This document shows positions 1-7,488 of a stretch of DNA of 61,883 nucleotides, piece by piece. A model generated the notes under the pieces. The model ran no database searches and was not told the origin of the DNA. It worked only from the letters and a program-made list of their open reading frames with translations. Location: positions 1-61,883 of the forward strand of contig CANGJJ010000013.1 of the NCBI GenBank assembly GCA_947454485.1, given 5' to 3'. The DNA comes from Beijerinckiaceae bacterium (GTDB lineage Bacteria > Pseudomonadota > Alphaproteobacteria > Rhizobiales > Beijerinckiaceae). Position numbers and translations under genes: made by a program. How positions within the stretch are numbered: the stretch's first letter is position 1; each line of letters opens with the position of its first letter.

Positions 1-762
1 CTCGCCAGATGCCATCGCGAATTCGCCGTGCTTGATCTTACCTAGTCCCCCCACATTGCCTTCGAACCGGACAGTGTCGGGCGGGTCGGTGAACACCAGT
101 CGGGCTAGGTCGCCGTTCATGAGTGCGGCGACTGTAGCCCGGTCACGGGCGTCCCCGCAGATCAGCCGATGGGGGCCGAGCTGAAAAATGTCACCCAGCT
201 TGCAGCGACGGGGCACCTGAGCGGGGTTGGGCAGAATGTCGTCATCCGGGTTGCCCGGTTTCTCAGGCTTATTGTTCGCGATCAGGCCGTCGATTTCGGG
301 GATGGAAAAGCCGGTCACCGTCAGATCGAAGCCTAGATCCACGCCGAGGAGGGATTGGAGCTCTTCGGCCAGCAACTCATCGTCCCAACCGGCATTCAAG
401 GCCAGCTTATTATCGGCGATGATATAGGCGCGCTTCTGGGTGTCGCTCAAATGATCTAGGCGGACACAAGGAACCTTAGTCAGGCCAAGAGCCTTAGCCG
501 CCTTAACCCTCCCATGGCCGGCTAGGATCGTTTTAGACTGATCTATGAGTATCGGGTTTGTGAACCCAAACTCCTCGATGCTCGCGGCAATCTGCCCGAT
601 CTGCTTTTTCGAGTGAGTACGAGCGTTGCGTGCCCAAGGCTTCAGCTCGCTCAGCGGCACGAGCGTGATCACGTCCGCCAGAGAGATCTTCGCTAGATCA
701 CTCTGAGACTTCTGGGCATCATTCTGAAAATTTGCATGCGAGGATATGCGTCTGCCAGTCAT
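1..762 (-). CDS. ParB-domain DNA methyltransferase, 3' end outside window
   Basis: A minus-strand frame stays open from an ATG at 762 to the window edge (254 residues seen), with a TGA 18 bp upstream of that ATG. The N-terminal half looks like a ParB/Srx-type domain (SLADVITLVPLSELKPWARN, then a GHGRVKAAKALG loop and an IIADNKLALNAGWD segment). It is followed by RCKLGDIFQLGPHRLICGD and the beginning of an N4/N6 adenine/cytosine methylase domain, ending near KHGEFAMASGE. ParB-methylase fusions of this kind are common in prophages and integrated elements of alphaproteobacteria. The catalytic motif IV, normally DPPY, reads TDPPDTV here (around 79-95), so the tyrosine that stacks on the target base is replaced by Asp. 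This may mean an inactive or decaying copy. The identification is by motif recognition; the C-terminal half cannot be seen. Confidence 0.75.
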   Translation of the reverse strand, partial: MTGRRISSHANFQNDAQKSQSDLAKISLADVITLVPLSELKPWARNARTHSKKQIGQIAASIEEFGFTNPILIDQSKTILAGHGRVKAAKALGLTKVPCVRLDHLSDTQKRAYIIADNKLALNAGWDDELLAEELQSLLGVDLGFDLTVTGFSIPEIDGLIANNKPEKPGNPDDDILPNPAQVPRRCKLGDIFQLGPHRLICGDARDRATVAALMNGDLARLVFTDPPDTVRFEGNVGGLGKIKHGEFAMASGE

Positions 763-1327
763 GGAACAGCTCCAAGTTCAGATCCTGCGACGCAGAATGC
801 GCCACAACGATCAGTTCCAGGTTCGCTGCCCATTCCCGCACCGGGGGGCTGGCCGCTGTTCCTCCGCTTTATTCCGCGCCGGGGGAATATGGCAGCACTG
901 GGCCGCCAGCTTCAGACAGACTGATTCTGCATCAGGTTCGCGATTCTAATCAAGCTGTCAGGCGGCAGAAAATAGGACCTTCCCAAGAAAGGTTTGCACC
1001 TACCTTGAATATCCCATCCACCAGGCCTCTCAGGGAGAGCTCCCATTTGAGCGGGCTCTTAGGGGCCGGGGCGTTTGAACTAGCCCTGAGTTTTCCCAGC
1101 TCGGAAGTCTAAATTCCCTGTTCTGGAAACCTGCTCTTCTTCCAGAAAGCCCAGTAATCTGGGTGAAGCCGGACCCTAGGTGCCATTCTTGCTCCAATGT
1201 TCTCTGGAACTTCCCTGTAAATTCCCTGTATCTTCAGGGAAAGCAGAGACGGGTTTGGGCAGACTGCTCCCTCCGCCAGTTTTTAATCTTCCCGACCGGG
1301 CCCGTGCCAACCCTCGCGCCCGGCCCC
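763..1327. other. Non-coding stretch with short repeats, no gene seen
   Basis: About 565 bp without a convincing reading frame. The short open frames here have no recognisable protein features. The right half carries a repeated TTCCCTGT word (about 1114, 1212 and 1223) and a small inverted repeat, TCCCTG-6-CAGGGA, at 1223-1240. That texture resembles the degenerate tails left next to integrated elements. With the truncated methyltransferase on the left, it may mark the border between accessory DNA and the catabolic/PGC region, but no attachment site or insertion-sequence end can be shown. Confidence 0.4.
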
Positions 1328-2314
1328 TCAAATCTTTAACAACCGACGCGCATTGCCCTGCGCCAGCTTCTCCAACTGATCTTTTGGCAGATTGATCTCG
1401 TCGAAGAAGGCCTTTGCGGCTTCGTTCTTTGAATAGGGGTAATCGACCGAGAACATCATGCGGTCGATTCCGAAAGTGTCGAGTGCTGCGCGCAAGGGGG
1501 GCTGGGTGAAGATGCCACTGGTGGTGATCCAGACATGCTTCAAGATCGCCGCGCTGATGGGCTCATTGAGATGTTCGATGTCTTGTTCGAACATATCATC
1601 GAAACGCGCCAGCATGACCGGGATCATCTCGCCCATATGACCGATGATAAGTTTCAAACGCGGGTGTTTTTGCAATGCGCCAGAAACAACCAAGCGCAGC
1701 ACATGAATAGCGGTCTCTGAGTGCCAACCCCAACCGCCCGTTTCCAACACGCGATCCGTGCCTGATGGGAGGCGCGAATAATAGACCTCCCGTATGGCAG
1801 CAGGTGCTAGCGCTGGATGGAGATAGATCGGAACATCCAACTCTTCTGCGCAAGATAGAAGGTCGTCATAAATGGGATCGTCCAGGAACAGACCATTGGT
1901 CGTTCCATCCACCATAGCGCCTACAAATTTGTGCTCACGCAATGTGCGCTCAAGTTCACGCGCTGCGGCTTTGGGTTCACGCAGTGGCAGATGTGCAAAT
2001 CCACGGAAGCGATCAGGATGAAGAGCGATCTTGCTGGCCAGATAATCATTGATCGCTTTGGCATGTTCGACGCCTTGAGCGCCTTCCAGCAAATCGCAAC
2101 CAGGACCACTATGCGAGAGCACCTGAATCGCGATGCCGTGGTCATCCATCTGCTTGAGACGTTGCTCGCCAATATCCCCCAGCATGACAAGCGGGTTGCG
2201 CTCTGGCGAAACCTTGCGCGGACGAAAGCCGCGTGCGGACACAATAGCAGGGTCAATCTTGGCGCTGAGATGTGGCGCAGAATAATGTTCTTCAAGCGCG
2301 ATGGTTTTCAACAT
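1328..2314 (-). CDS. Amidohydrolase 2 family protein (gamma-resorcylate/ACMSD-type decarboxylase-like)
   Basis: 328 residues, close to the size of the amidohydrolase-2 decarboxylases (gamma-resorcylate decarboxylase, ACMSD). It starts with LKTIALEEHY, where Glu takes the metal-ligand position that is His in the HxH subgroup, as in gamma-resorcylate decarboxylase. Other ligand-region motifs are VPIYLHPALAP, LIIGHMGEMIP and the C-terminal MMFSVDYPY with the metal-binding Asp, followed by GNARRLLKI. Family knowledge predicts non-oxidative decarboxylation or hydration-type chemistry on an aromatic or semialdehyde acid in the cytoplasm. The true substrate cannot be read from sequence. It sits 35 bp downstream of a Bug-type binding protein on the same strand, which suggests a shared carboxylic-acid uptake and degradation function. 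Confidence 0.82.
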   Translation of the reverse strand: MLKTIALEEHYSAPHLSAKIDPAIVSARGFRPRKVSPERNPLVMLGDIGEQRLKQMDDHGIAIQVLSHSGPGCDLLEGAQGVEHAKAINDYLASKIALHPDRFRGFAHLPLREPKAAARELERTLREHKFVGAMVDGTTNGLFLDDPIYDDLLSCAEELDVPIYLHPALAPAAIREVYYSRLPSGTDRVLETGGWGWHSETAIHVLRLVVSGALQKHPRLKLIIGHMGEMIPVMLARFDDMFEQDIEHLNEPISAAILKHVWITTSGIFTQPPLRAALDTFGIDRMMFSVDYPYSKNEAAKAFFDEINLPKDQLEKLAQGNARRLLKI

Positions 2315-2349
2315 GGGTGCTCTCGCTTTTCGCTTTTCTTGTTACTTTT

Positions 2350-3342
2350 TTATTCGACCTTGATGCCCGCCATATTGACGGCTTCGCGGAAAAAGACTTG
2401 CTCGCTTTCCAGGATTTGCTGATGTTCAGCTGAACTGGTCCCCTTTGCGACAATGCCAAGCTTCTCAAGCTTGATGATTATATCGGGTTTCCGCGCGGCC
2501 TTCATGGCGGCAGCTTCCAACTTGTTGATGACCGCTTGGGGTGTGCCTGCGGGTGCCAAGAGCCCATTCCAAGCTTCGATCGTATAGCCGGGAAGTGTTT
2601 CGGCAATGGCCGGCACATTGGGGAGATCTTTGAGACGCTCTTTGCTGCTGACAGCCAGAAGCTTCAACTCTTTCGTGCCCGCAAGCGGCAAGATCTCGGA
2701 TGTGTTGCCCAGATACATTTCAATATGGCCAGAGCTCAGATCCATAATGGTCTGCGAGCCGCCTTTGTAAGGTACATGCTGCATCTGAACGCCTGCACGC
2801 GCGGCAAACATGGCAGACGCCAGATGCGCAATCGTGCCGATGCCGCCCGAGCCATAATTGATCTTATTGGGATTGGCTTTCGCATAGGCGATGAATTCTG
2901 CGACATTGTTCGCTGGAACTTTGCTGCTGATCGCAAGAATGGCCCCATTCGTGCCGAAGATACTTATGGGCTTAAAATTTTTGATCGGATCATATTTGAT
3001 ACGCTGAACATAAGGCGCAACAGAGGTCTGCGCATTGGCACCAAAGAAGAGCGTGTAGCCATCAGGATTGGCTCTTGCCACAAATTCAGCTGCAATCGCG
3101 CCGCCCGCACCGCCTTTATTATCGACAATGACGGTTTGTCCAAATTCTTGTGAGATACTCTCGGCCAACATGCGCGCCATAATGTCGGTATTGCCGCCGG
3201 CCGCATAAGGAACAACAAATGTGATCGGACCCGCCGGCCAATCTTGTGCGGATGCACCTGTCGTAGATGTGAGTGCGAAAGCTGCACCCAGTATCAGCGT
3301 CGTTTTACGTAAAATGGCAGACAGGCCATGACATGAGCGCAT
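2350..3342 (-). CDS. Bug/TctC-family tripartite tricarboxylate transporter substrate-binding protein
   Basis: 330 residues with a Sec signal peptide (hydrophobic ILGAAFALTS, cleavage near ASA-QDWP). The mature part has the hallmarks of Bug proteins: ITFVVPYAAGGNTDIMARML, QTVIVDNKGGAGG, a PYKGGSQTIMDL ligand loop and LPNVPAIAETLPGY. Such proteins bind carboxylates in the periplasm and deliver them to TctAB permeases. No tctA or tctB gene lies in the window, so it is an orphan receptor here, as is common for Bug proteins. It lies just upstream of the amidohydrolase gene in the same direction, probably in one transcript. A 213-bp gap separates it from the next gene and could hold its promoter. 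Confidence 0.88.
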   Translation of the reverse strand: MRSCHGLSAILRKTTLILGAAFALTSTTGASAQDWPAGPITFVVPYAAGGNTDIMARMLAESISQEFGQTVIVDNKGGAGGAIAAEFVARANPDGYTLFFGANAQTSVAPYVQRIKYDPIKNFKPISIFGTNGAILAISSKVPANNVAEFIAYAKANPNKINYGSGGIGTIAHLASAMFAARAGVQMQHVPYKGGSQTIMDLSSGHIEMYLGNTSEILPLAGTKELKLLAVSSKERLKDLPNVPAIAETLPGYTIEAWNGLLAPAGTPQAVINKLEAAAMKAARKPDIIIKLEKLGIVAKGTSSAEHQQILESEQVFFREAVNMAGIKVE

Positions 3343-3507
3343 TGCAGTTCCCCCCGATTATTTTGTTTTGCCAGAGGCTAACAAGGAGGGGATCTTTCTG
3401 CAAGCGAAGCTCAAAACAGCAATATCTAGCTGCTGACGTCGTCGCTCATGTGATGACCGGCGAATTCACAAAATGACGCTGCGAATGCAACAAGCGCTGC
3501 GCATACG

Positions 3508-3534
3508 CCCCTGCGCAGAAGGCTCTGCGCGGGG
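3508..3534 (-). terminator. Hairpin after the second binding-protein gene, possible terminator
   Basis: An inverted repeat CCCC(T)GCGCAGA - AGGC - TCTGCGCGGGG lies about 20 bp beyond the stop codon of the minus-strand gene ending at 3556. The stem is long and GC-rich, but no T tract follows on either strand, so it is a possible rather than canonical intrinsic terminator. Confidence 0.45.
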
Positions 3535-3555
3535 GATGCTTAACTACCGACGAAT

Positions 3556-4587
3556 TTATCGGCTCTCAACCGCCAGAAGCTTGCGGGCACGAAGCACGAC
3601 AGGTTCGGGAGTTGCCATAATGCTGTCAATGAGCGGCACGATCTTGTCGCCAGAGGTCGGGCTCAGCTCCAGATTGATCCTGGCAGCCTCGGCCAAAAAT
3701 TCTGGATCCTTCATCGTGGCTTCAAATGCCTTGCGCATCAGCTCTAACTTGTCAGCTGGCGCTCCGGGCGGCAGGAAGAGCGGGCGGCCATAGGACCATG
3801 GACCAAAGATCAGCCGGAAAAGCTGGCGGTCCTCCTCCTTTTTCACGAGGTCATAGGCATTGGGCACATTGGGTAGATCAGCATGTTTGTTGAGGCCCAT
3901 CTGCACGGGAACTGACAAAGTGCCGTTCTTCCACTCCGTCTGGAAGTCGGTCTTGAGGGCTGAAACGAGCAGACCACAGAAGCCGTCTACCTCGCCTCGC
4001 TCGGCAGCAAGCTTGATGTCGAGCAAGACGCGATAGCCCGTCACAATCTTGATCTTGAGGCCCAGCAATTCGCCCAGCACAACAGCATCAATCGTTGAGC
4101 CAGAGGCGGGACCTGTGGAGCCAAGGGTCAGCTCGCGCTTGCGCATGTCATCAAGCGTCTTGATATCTTTGGCCCAGAAGCTGCAGGTGGAAATTTCCGT
4201 ATTGAGATTGCCGATCCAGCCGAACTTACGCGGATCGAACTTGGTGCGCTGTGGATCTAGCAAGGGCTCGATTGTGTTGACGGGGTTTGGCATGCCAAAC
4301 ACCGACCCGTCTTTCGCCGCCACATTGGCCAGATAGCTCGTCGCCGTCAGCGAACCAGCCCCGGGCATCTGCTGAATGATGACCGTCGGATTGCCGGGGA
4401 TATGTTTGCCAACATGCCGCTGGAAGATTCGCAAATAGGTCTCGAAGGTCGAGCCCGCTGGATAGCCCACAATCGCCTGGACAGTCTTGCTGCGATAGAA
4501 GCTGGCGGCGTCCTGCGCAGAGGCACTGACAGCCAGACCACATTGAAGCCCAAGCCCCACCATGCTGGCGAGAATAACTCTCCTCAT
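3556..4587 (-). CDS. Divergent Bug-type periplasmic substrate-binding protein
   Basis: 343 residues with an N-terminal signal peptide (VILASMVGLG, cleavage near ASAQ-DAAS). The body recalls the Bug/TctC family but is divergent: VQAIVGYPAGSTFETYLRIF, PTVIIQQMPGAGSLTATSYL, a short LTLGSTGPASGSTIDAVV segment and PPGAPADKLELMRKAF near the end. A periplasmic receptor for an organic acid is the best reading. It is on the same strand as the neighbouring binding protein and the two amidohydrolases, so the four genes look like a small catabolic island next to the PGC. No permease is seen. Ligand unknown. Confidence 0.72.
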   Translation of the reverse strand: MRRVILASMVGLGLQCGLAVSASAQDAASFYRSKTVQAIVGYPAGSTFETYLRIFQRHVGKHIPGNPTVIIQQMPGAGSLTATSYLANVAAKDGSVFGMPNPVNTIEPLLDPQRTKFDPRKFGWIGNLNTEISTCSFWAKDIKTLDDMRKRELTLGSTGPASGSTIDAVVLGELLGLKIKIVTGYRVLLDIKLAAERGEVDGFCGLLVSALKTDFQTEWKNGTLSVPVQMGLNKHADLPNVPNAYDLVKKEEDRQLFRLIFGPWSYGRPLFLPPGAPADKLELMRKAFEATMKDPEFLAEAARINLELSPTSGDKIVPLIDSIMATPEPVVLRARKLLAVESR

Positions 4588-4726
4588 GTCGTGCCTCCCT
4601 TTGTTATTTCTTCAAAGGCTAGCCATACAAGGGCTTGCCTGCAATAGGCATTCTCGCCAGAGCTGCATCGCAAACTATATGGCAGATAGATTTGGGCTGT
4701 GAGTTGGCTGTGCGAGTGCTCAGCAC

Positions 4727-5752
4727 TCAGCTGATGCCCAACAGCTTCAGCACATTGCCATGAGCAATCATGTCTTGATCTGTTTGTGACAGGCCTGCCA
4801 CCGCCATTGCATCCTTCAGGCGTTGGGGCACGGATTTTTCAACCACGATAGGCCAGTCTGTCCCGGCCAGAACATGGTCGGCGCCGAGCATGGCCACAGC
4901 AGCCGCAACCTGCGCTGCATTGAGCCCCATCGTATCGACATAGACATGGCGCCTAACCATATCGGGCGCATCGCGGCGAATGTTGAATCCACTACCAAAG
5001 CCGCCGGCCATCATGATGCCGCCCATGGCGAGCGTGGTGACAACAACTTTCAGTTTCGGCAGCTCATCAAATACACCGCCTTCCAGCAGCGAAATCAGAG
5101 CCAGCGAATTGATGGTACCGCGAGCATATCTCATGCCCAGCGAGCCCGTGCGCGAGAAGCGCGCATTCATTTGCTTGTCGGTCTGGGGGTGGATGAATAC
5201 AGCCATGCCCAGAGAAGCAGCTGCGGTCAGAACTGGGCGCGCCTGCGGCGCATTGAGCAACAATTCGCCCTTCGCACTTTCGATGAACAGACCTTTCAGG
5301 CCCAGTTCTTGAAAGGCCCGGTGCACTTCGCGCGCGCCTGCATCCCCACTAAAGGCATCGACGGTTGCCAGCGCATGGACCTTGCCTTTGTTCTTGGCCG
5401 CCAGCTCAGCCAGTGAATCATTGATGCGTGGAATCATCTCTGGCGACACATGGCCATCTGCATCTTCCAGAAACGCAGTTGGCGTATTGACGACGCGTGC
5501 AGACACGCCCGAAATCTCCAGAGACTCCAGCAAAGCGCTTGAAGAGCCCATGGCATTCACAACCGCCTGTTGTTCAGGCGTACGAGTTGGGGCGGTGATT
5601 TTGAAAGATGGGGCGACATAATGGTTGTGAAAATCGATCACCCGCAGCCCGGCAGATTTTGCCTCCTGCGCCGAAGCGGAGGCAACTTGCGACAGGCCAA
5701 CGGCAGCTGACATGCCATGCAACACATCTCTGCGGTTCACAGGTCCAACCAT
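4727..5752 (-). CDS. Amidohydrolase family protein with N-terminal export-like signal
   Basis: 341 residues from ATG 5752. This start is preferred over ATG 5767 because a GGGGGAA ribosome-binding sequence lies between the two. The N-terminus NRRDVLHGMSAAVGLSQVASASAQ has the twin arginines and Ala-rich core of a Tat-like signal peptide, so export is possible. The catalytic part is amidohydrolase-2/ACMSD-like: VIDFHNHYVAP gives the HxH metal ligands, then AVFIHPQTD, a Gly-rich LAMGGIMMAGGFGSGF segment and LAGTDWPIV with the metal-binding Asp. It likely acts on a small carboxylic substrate. It differs from the other amidohydrolase of this window by the HxH motif and the leader. Confidence 0.8.
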   Translation of the reverse strand: MVGPVNRRDVLHGMSAAVGLSQVASASAQEAKSAGLRVIDFHNHYVAPSFKITAPTRTPEQQAVVNAMGSSSALLESLEISGVSARVVNTPTAFLEDADGHVSPEMIPRINDSLAELAAKNKGKVHALATVDAFSGDAGAREVHRAFQELGLKGLFIESAKGELLLNAPQARPVLTAAASLGMAVFIHPQTDKQMNARFSRTGSLGMRYARGTINSLALISLLEGGVFDELPKLKVVVTTLAMGGIMMAGGFGSGFNIRRDAPDMVRRHVYVDTMGLNAAQVAAAVAMLGADHVLAGTDWPIVVEKSVPQRLKDAMAVAGLSQTDQDMIAHGNVLKLLGIS

Positions 5753-5863
5753 CTTCGTTCCCCCCATTTTTATTTAACTGATGAGCGCATGAATAGGCGC
5801 GCTGCAGCACGCTGGCATGCACTCAAACGGCGGCTTTTCAGTCTAATTTAGCTGGGCCCGCGC

Positions 5864-6343
5864 CTAAGCAGCAAGCCTGCCCCGGTTCATCCGCCACATG
5901 GCGAAGTTCAAAGCACCCGCAAAAGTCACCCAGCCAAGATAGGGATAGAGCAGCTGGGCAGCGCGCGGATTCACAGGCCCGAAGAGGATGATCATCAGAG
6001 CGATCGAGGCCCATAGAGCCATGAGCTCGAAAAAGGCGAGATCCATACGCCGTAGCCCGAAGAAAATGCCGGACCATGCTGCGTTGAAGAGCAGGCTGAC
6101 GCCATAAAGCCCCATGAGGACGGCCAAGTCAGCCGGGGCGGCGCGCCAAACGAGCCAGCCCGCAATAGCATTCAGCAGATACAAAAGGGTCCAGGCGGGA
6201 GCAAAAAGCCAATTGGGTGGACGCCACCAAGGGCGGTTCAGCTCTTCATACCAGTCGCCGGGGCGAAAGAAGGCACCCGAAGACGCAGTCGCAATATTGA
6301 GGGCCACAAAGACCCCCAAAGCAAGATAGCCACTCTCTTCCAT
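5864..6343 (-). CDS. tspO: TspO/MBR family tryptophan-rich sensory protein
   Basis: 159 residues with five hydrophobic segments and the TspO signature: FFRPGDWYEELNRPWWRPPNWLFAPAW, here split as GDWYEELNRPWW and PPNWLFAPAWTLLY, then NAAWSGIFFGLRR and LYPYLGWVTFAGALNFAMW. TspO binds porphyrins and in Rhodobacter sphaeroides modulates photosynthesis gene expression in response to oxygen. It sits in the outer or cytoplasmic membrane depending on species. Its location next to bchI, read divergently from it across a 125-bp gap, fits a tetrapyrrole role. Older literature on PGCs calls this gene crtK. Confidence 0.92.
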   Translation of the reverse strand: MEESGYLALGVFVALNIATASSGAFFRPGDWYEELNRPWWRPPNWLFAPAWTLLYLLNAIAGWLVWRAAPADLAVLMGLYGVSLLFNAAWSGIFFGLRRMDLAFFELMALWASIALMIILFGPVNPRAAQLLYPYLGWVTFAGALNFAMWRMNRGRLAA

Positions 6344-6420
6344 GACAGGCCTTCCTCAGCAGAGGTCGCGGCGGCTGATCTGGTCGCGGCGGGTTGATCT
6401 TTGCACGATTATAAGACAAC

Positions 6421-6440
6421 TTGACACTACAATGTGTCAA
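6421..6440. promoter_or_regulatory. Palindromic operator candidate upstream of bchI
   Basis: A perfect inverted repeat TTGACAC-TACAAT-GTGTCAA lies in the tspO/bchI divergent gap, 28 bp before the bchI ATG. The left arm also contains a TTGACA -35-like hexamer. It does not fit TGT-N12-ACA, so PpsR is not the obvious ligand. The position suggests an operator for bchID and/or tspO. Confidence 0.5.
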
Positions 6441-6468
6441 TCGCGCTTGCGCGTTTCGGGGGCCAATA

Positions 6469-7488
6469 ATGAAGCTCGTCTATCCGTTTTCGGCCATAGT
6501 GGGCCAAGGAGAGATGAAGCTGGCCCTGATGTTGGCCGCAGTCGACCAAGGCATTGGCGGCGTTCTCATTTTTGGGGATCGCGGCACAGGCAAATCCACC
6601 GCTGTGCGCGCTTTGGCAGCGCTTTTGCCCAAAAAGAGCCTCGTCGTGGGCTGTCAGTACAATTGTACACCCCAAGCTCTGGCCGGCCTGTGTGAGCGCT
6701 GCACCGACAAGCCCAAAGAACCTAAAGCCCAGCTTGTGCCGACCCCTGTGGTCGATCTGCCGCTCGGCGCGACCGAGGACCGCGTGATTGGCGCGCTCGA
6801 TATCGAGCGGGCGCTGAGCGCGGGCGAGAAACATTTTGAGCCCGGCCTTTTGGCGCGCGCCCATGGCGGCTTTTTGTATATCGACGAGGTCAATCTCCTC
6901 GAAGATCATCTGGTGGATCTGCTGCTCGATGTCACCGCCTCAGGCGAGAATGTGGTTGAGCGCGAGGGGATGAGCATTCGCCACCCCGCCCGCTTCGTTC
7001 TGGTTGGCAGTGGCAATCCCGAAGAAGGCGAGCTGCGCCCGCAATTGCTCGACCGTTTTGGCCTGTGCCTTGAAGTGCGCACACCAATGGATTTGGCAAC
7101 CCGTGTGGAAGTTGTGCGCCGCCGCGAAGACTTCGAGCGCGACCGCACTGCCTTTGTCGAAAAGTGGCAGCGCGAAGAACAAAAAGTGCGCACGGCGATC
7201 TCACGCGCGCGCACGGCTCTACCCGATGTGGAAACACCGCCGCAAACTTTGGAGAAGGCTGTCGAGCTCTCCATGGCGCTGGGCGCTGATGGTTTGCGCG
7301 GTGAACTCACCCTCATTCGCGCTGCGCGCGCAGCAGCGGCTCTGGAGCGTTCGCGCGAAGTCACACCAGACCATTTGCGCAAAGTCGCTGTGCTGGCCAT
7401 GCGCCATCGTTTGCGCAAAGCTCCGACCGAAGAGATCGACTCAGGGCTACGTGTGGAGCGCGCGCTTGCAACTGTGCTGGCTGCATGA
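6469..7488 (+). CDS. bchI: Magnesium chelatase AAA+ ATPase subunit BchI
   Basis: 339 residues from ATG 6469. An in-frame TTG at 6421 would add 16 unconserved residues and overlap the upstream palindrome, so the ATG is chosen. BchI forms the hexameric AAA+ motor that, with BchD and BchH, inserts Mg2+ into protoporphyrin IX, the first committed step of bacteriochlorophyll synthesis. Seen: PFSAIVGQGEMK start, Walker A GDRGTGKS (residues 36-43), a Cys-containing CQYNC/CERC insertion, Walker B FLYIDEVNLL (about 134-143) and the sensor segment VLVGSGNPEEGELRPQLLDRFG. Its stop codon overlaps the bchD start (ATGA), so translation is probably coupled. Confidence 0.97.
   Translation: MKLVYPFSAIVGQGEMKLALMLAAVDQGIGGVLIFGDRGTGKSTAVRALAALLPKKSLVVGCQYNCTPQALAGLCERCTDKPKEPKAQLVPTPVVDLPLGATEDRVIGALDIERALSAGEKHFEPGLLARAHGGFLYIDEVNLLEDHLVDLLLDVTASGENVVEREGMSIRHPARFVLVGSGNPEEGELRPQLLDRFGLCLEVRTPMDLATRVEVVRRREDFERDRTAFVEKWQREEQKVRTAISRARTALPDVETPPQTLEKAVELSMALGADGLRGELTLIRAARAAAALERSREVTPDHLRKVAVLAMRHRLRKAPTEEIDSGLRVERALATVLAA

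Noticed and set aside
763-1327. tRNA gene or attachment site near the left border
   Set aside because: No cloverleaf or direct-repeat pair could be recognised; only short repeated words and a 6-bp inverted repeat.
6421-6440. PpsR site upstream of bchI
   Set aside because: The palindrome has ACA before TGT, the reverse of TGT-N12-ACA, and no 12-bp spaced match lies nearby.
6421-6468. TTG start that would extend BchI by 16 residues
   Set aside because: The extra residues are not conserved and the TTG is the first base of a regulatory palindrome; ATG 6469 begins the conserved protein.
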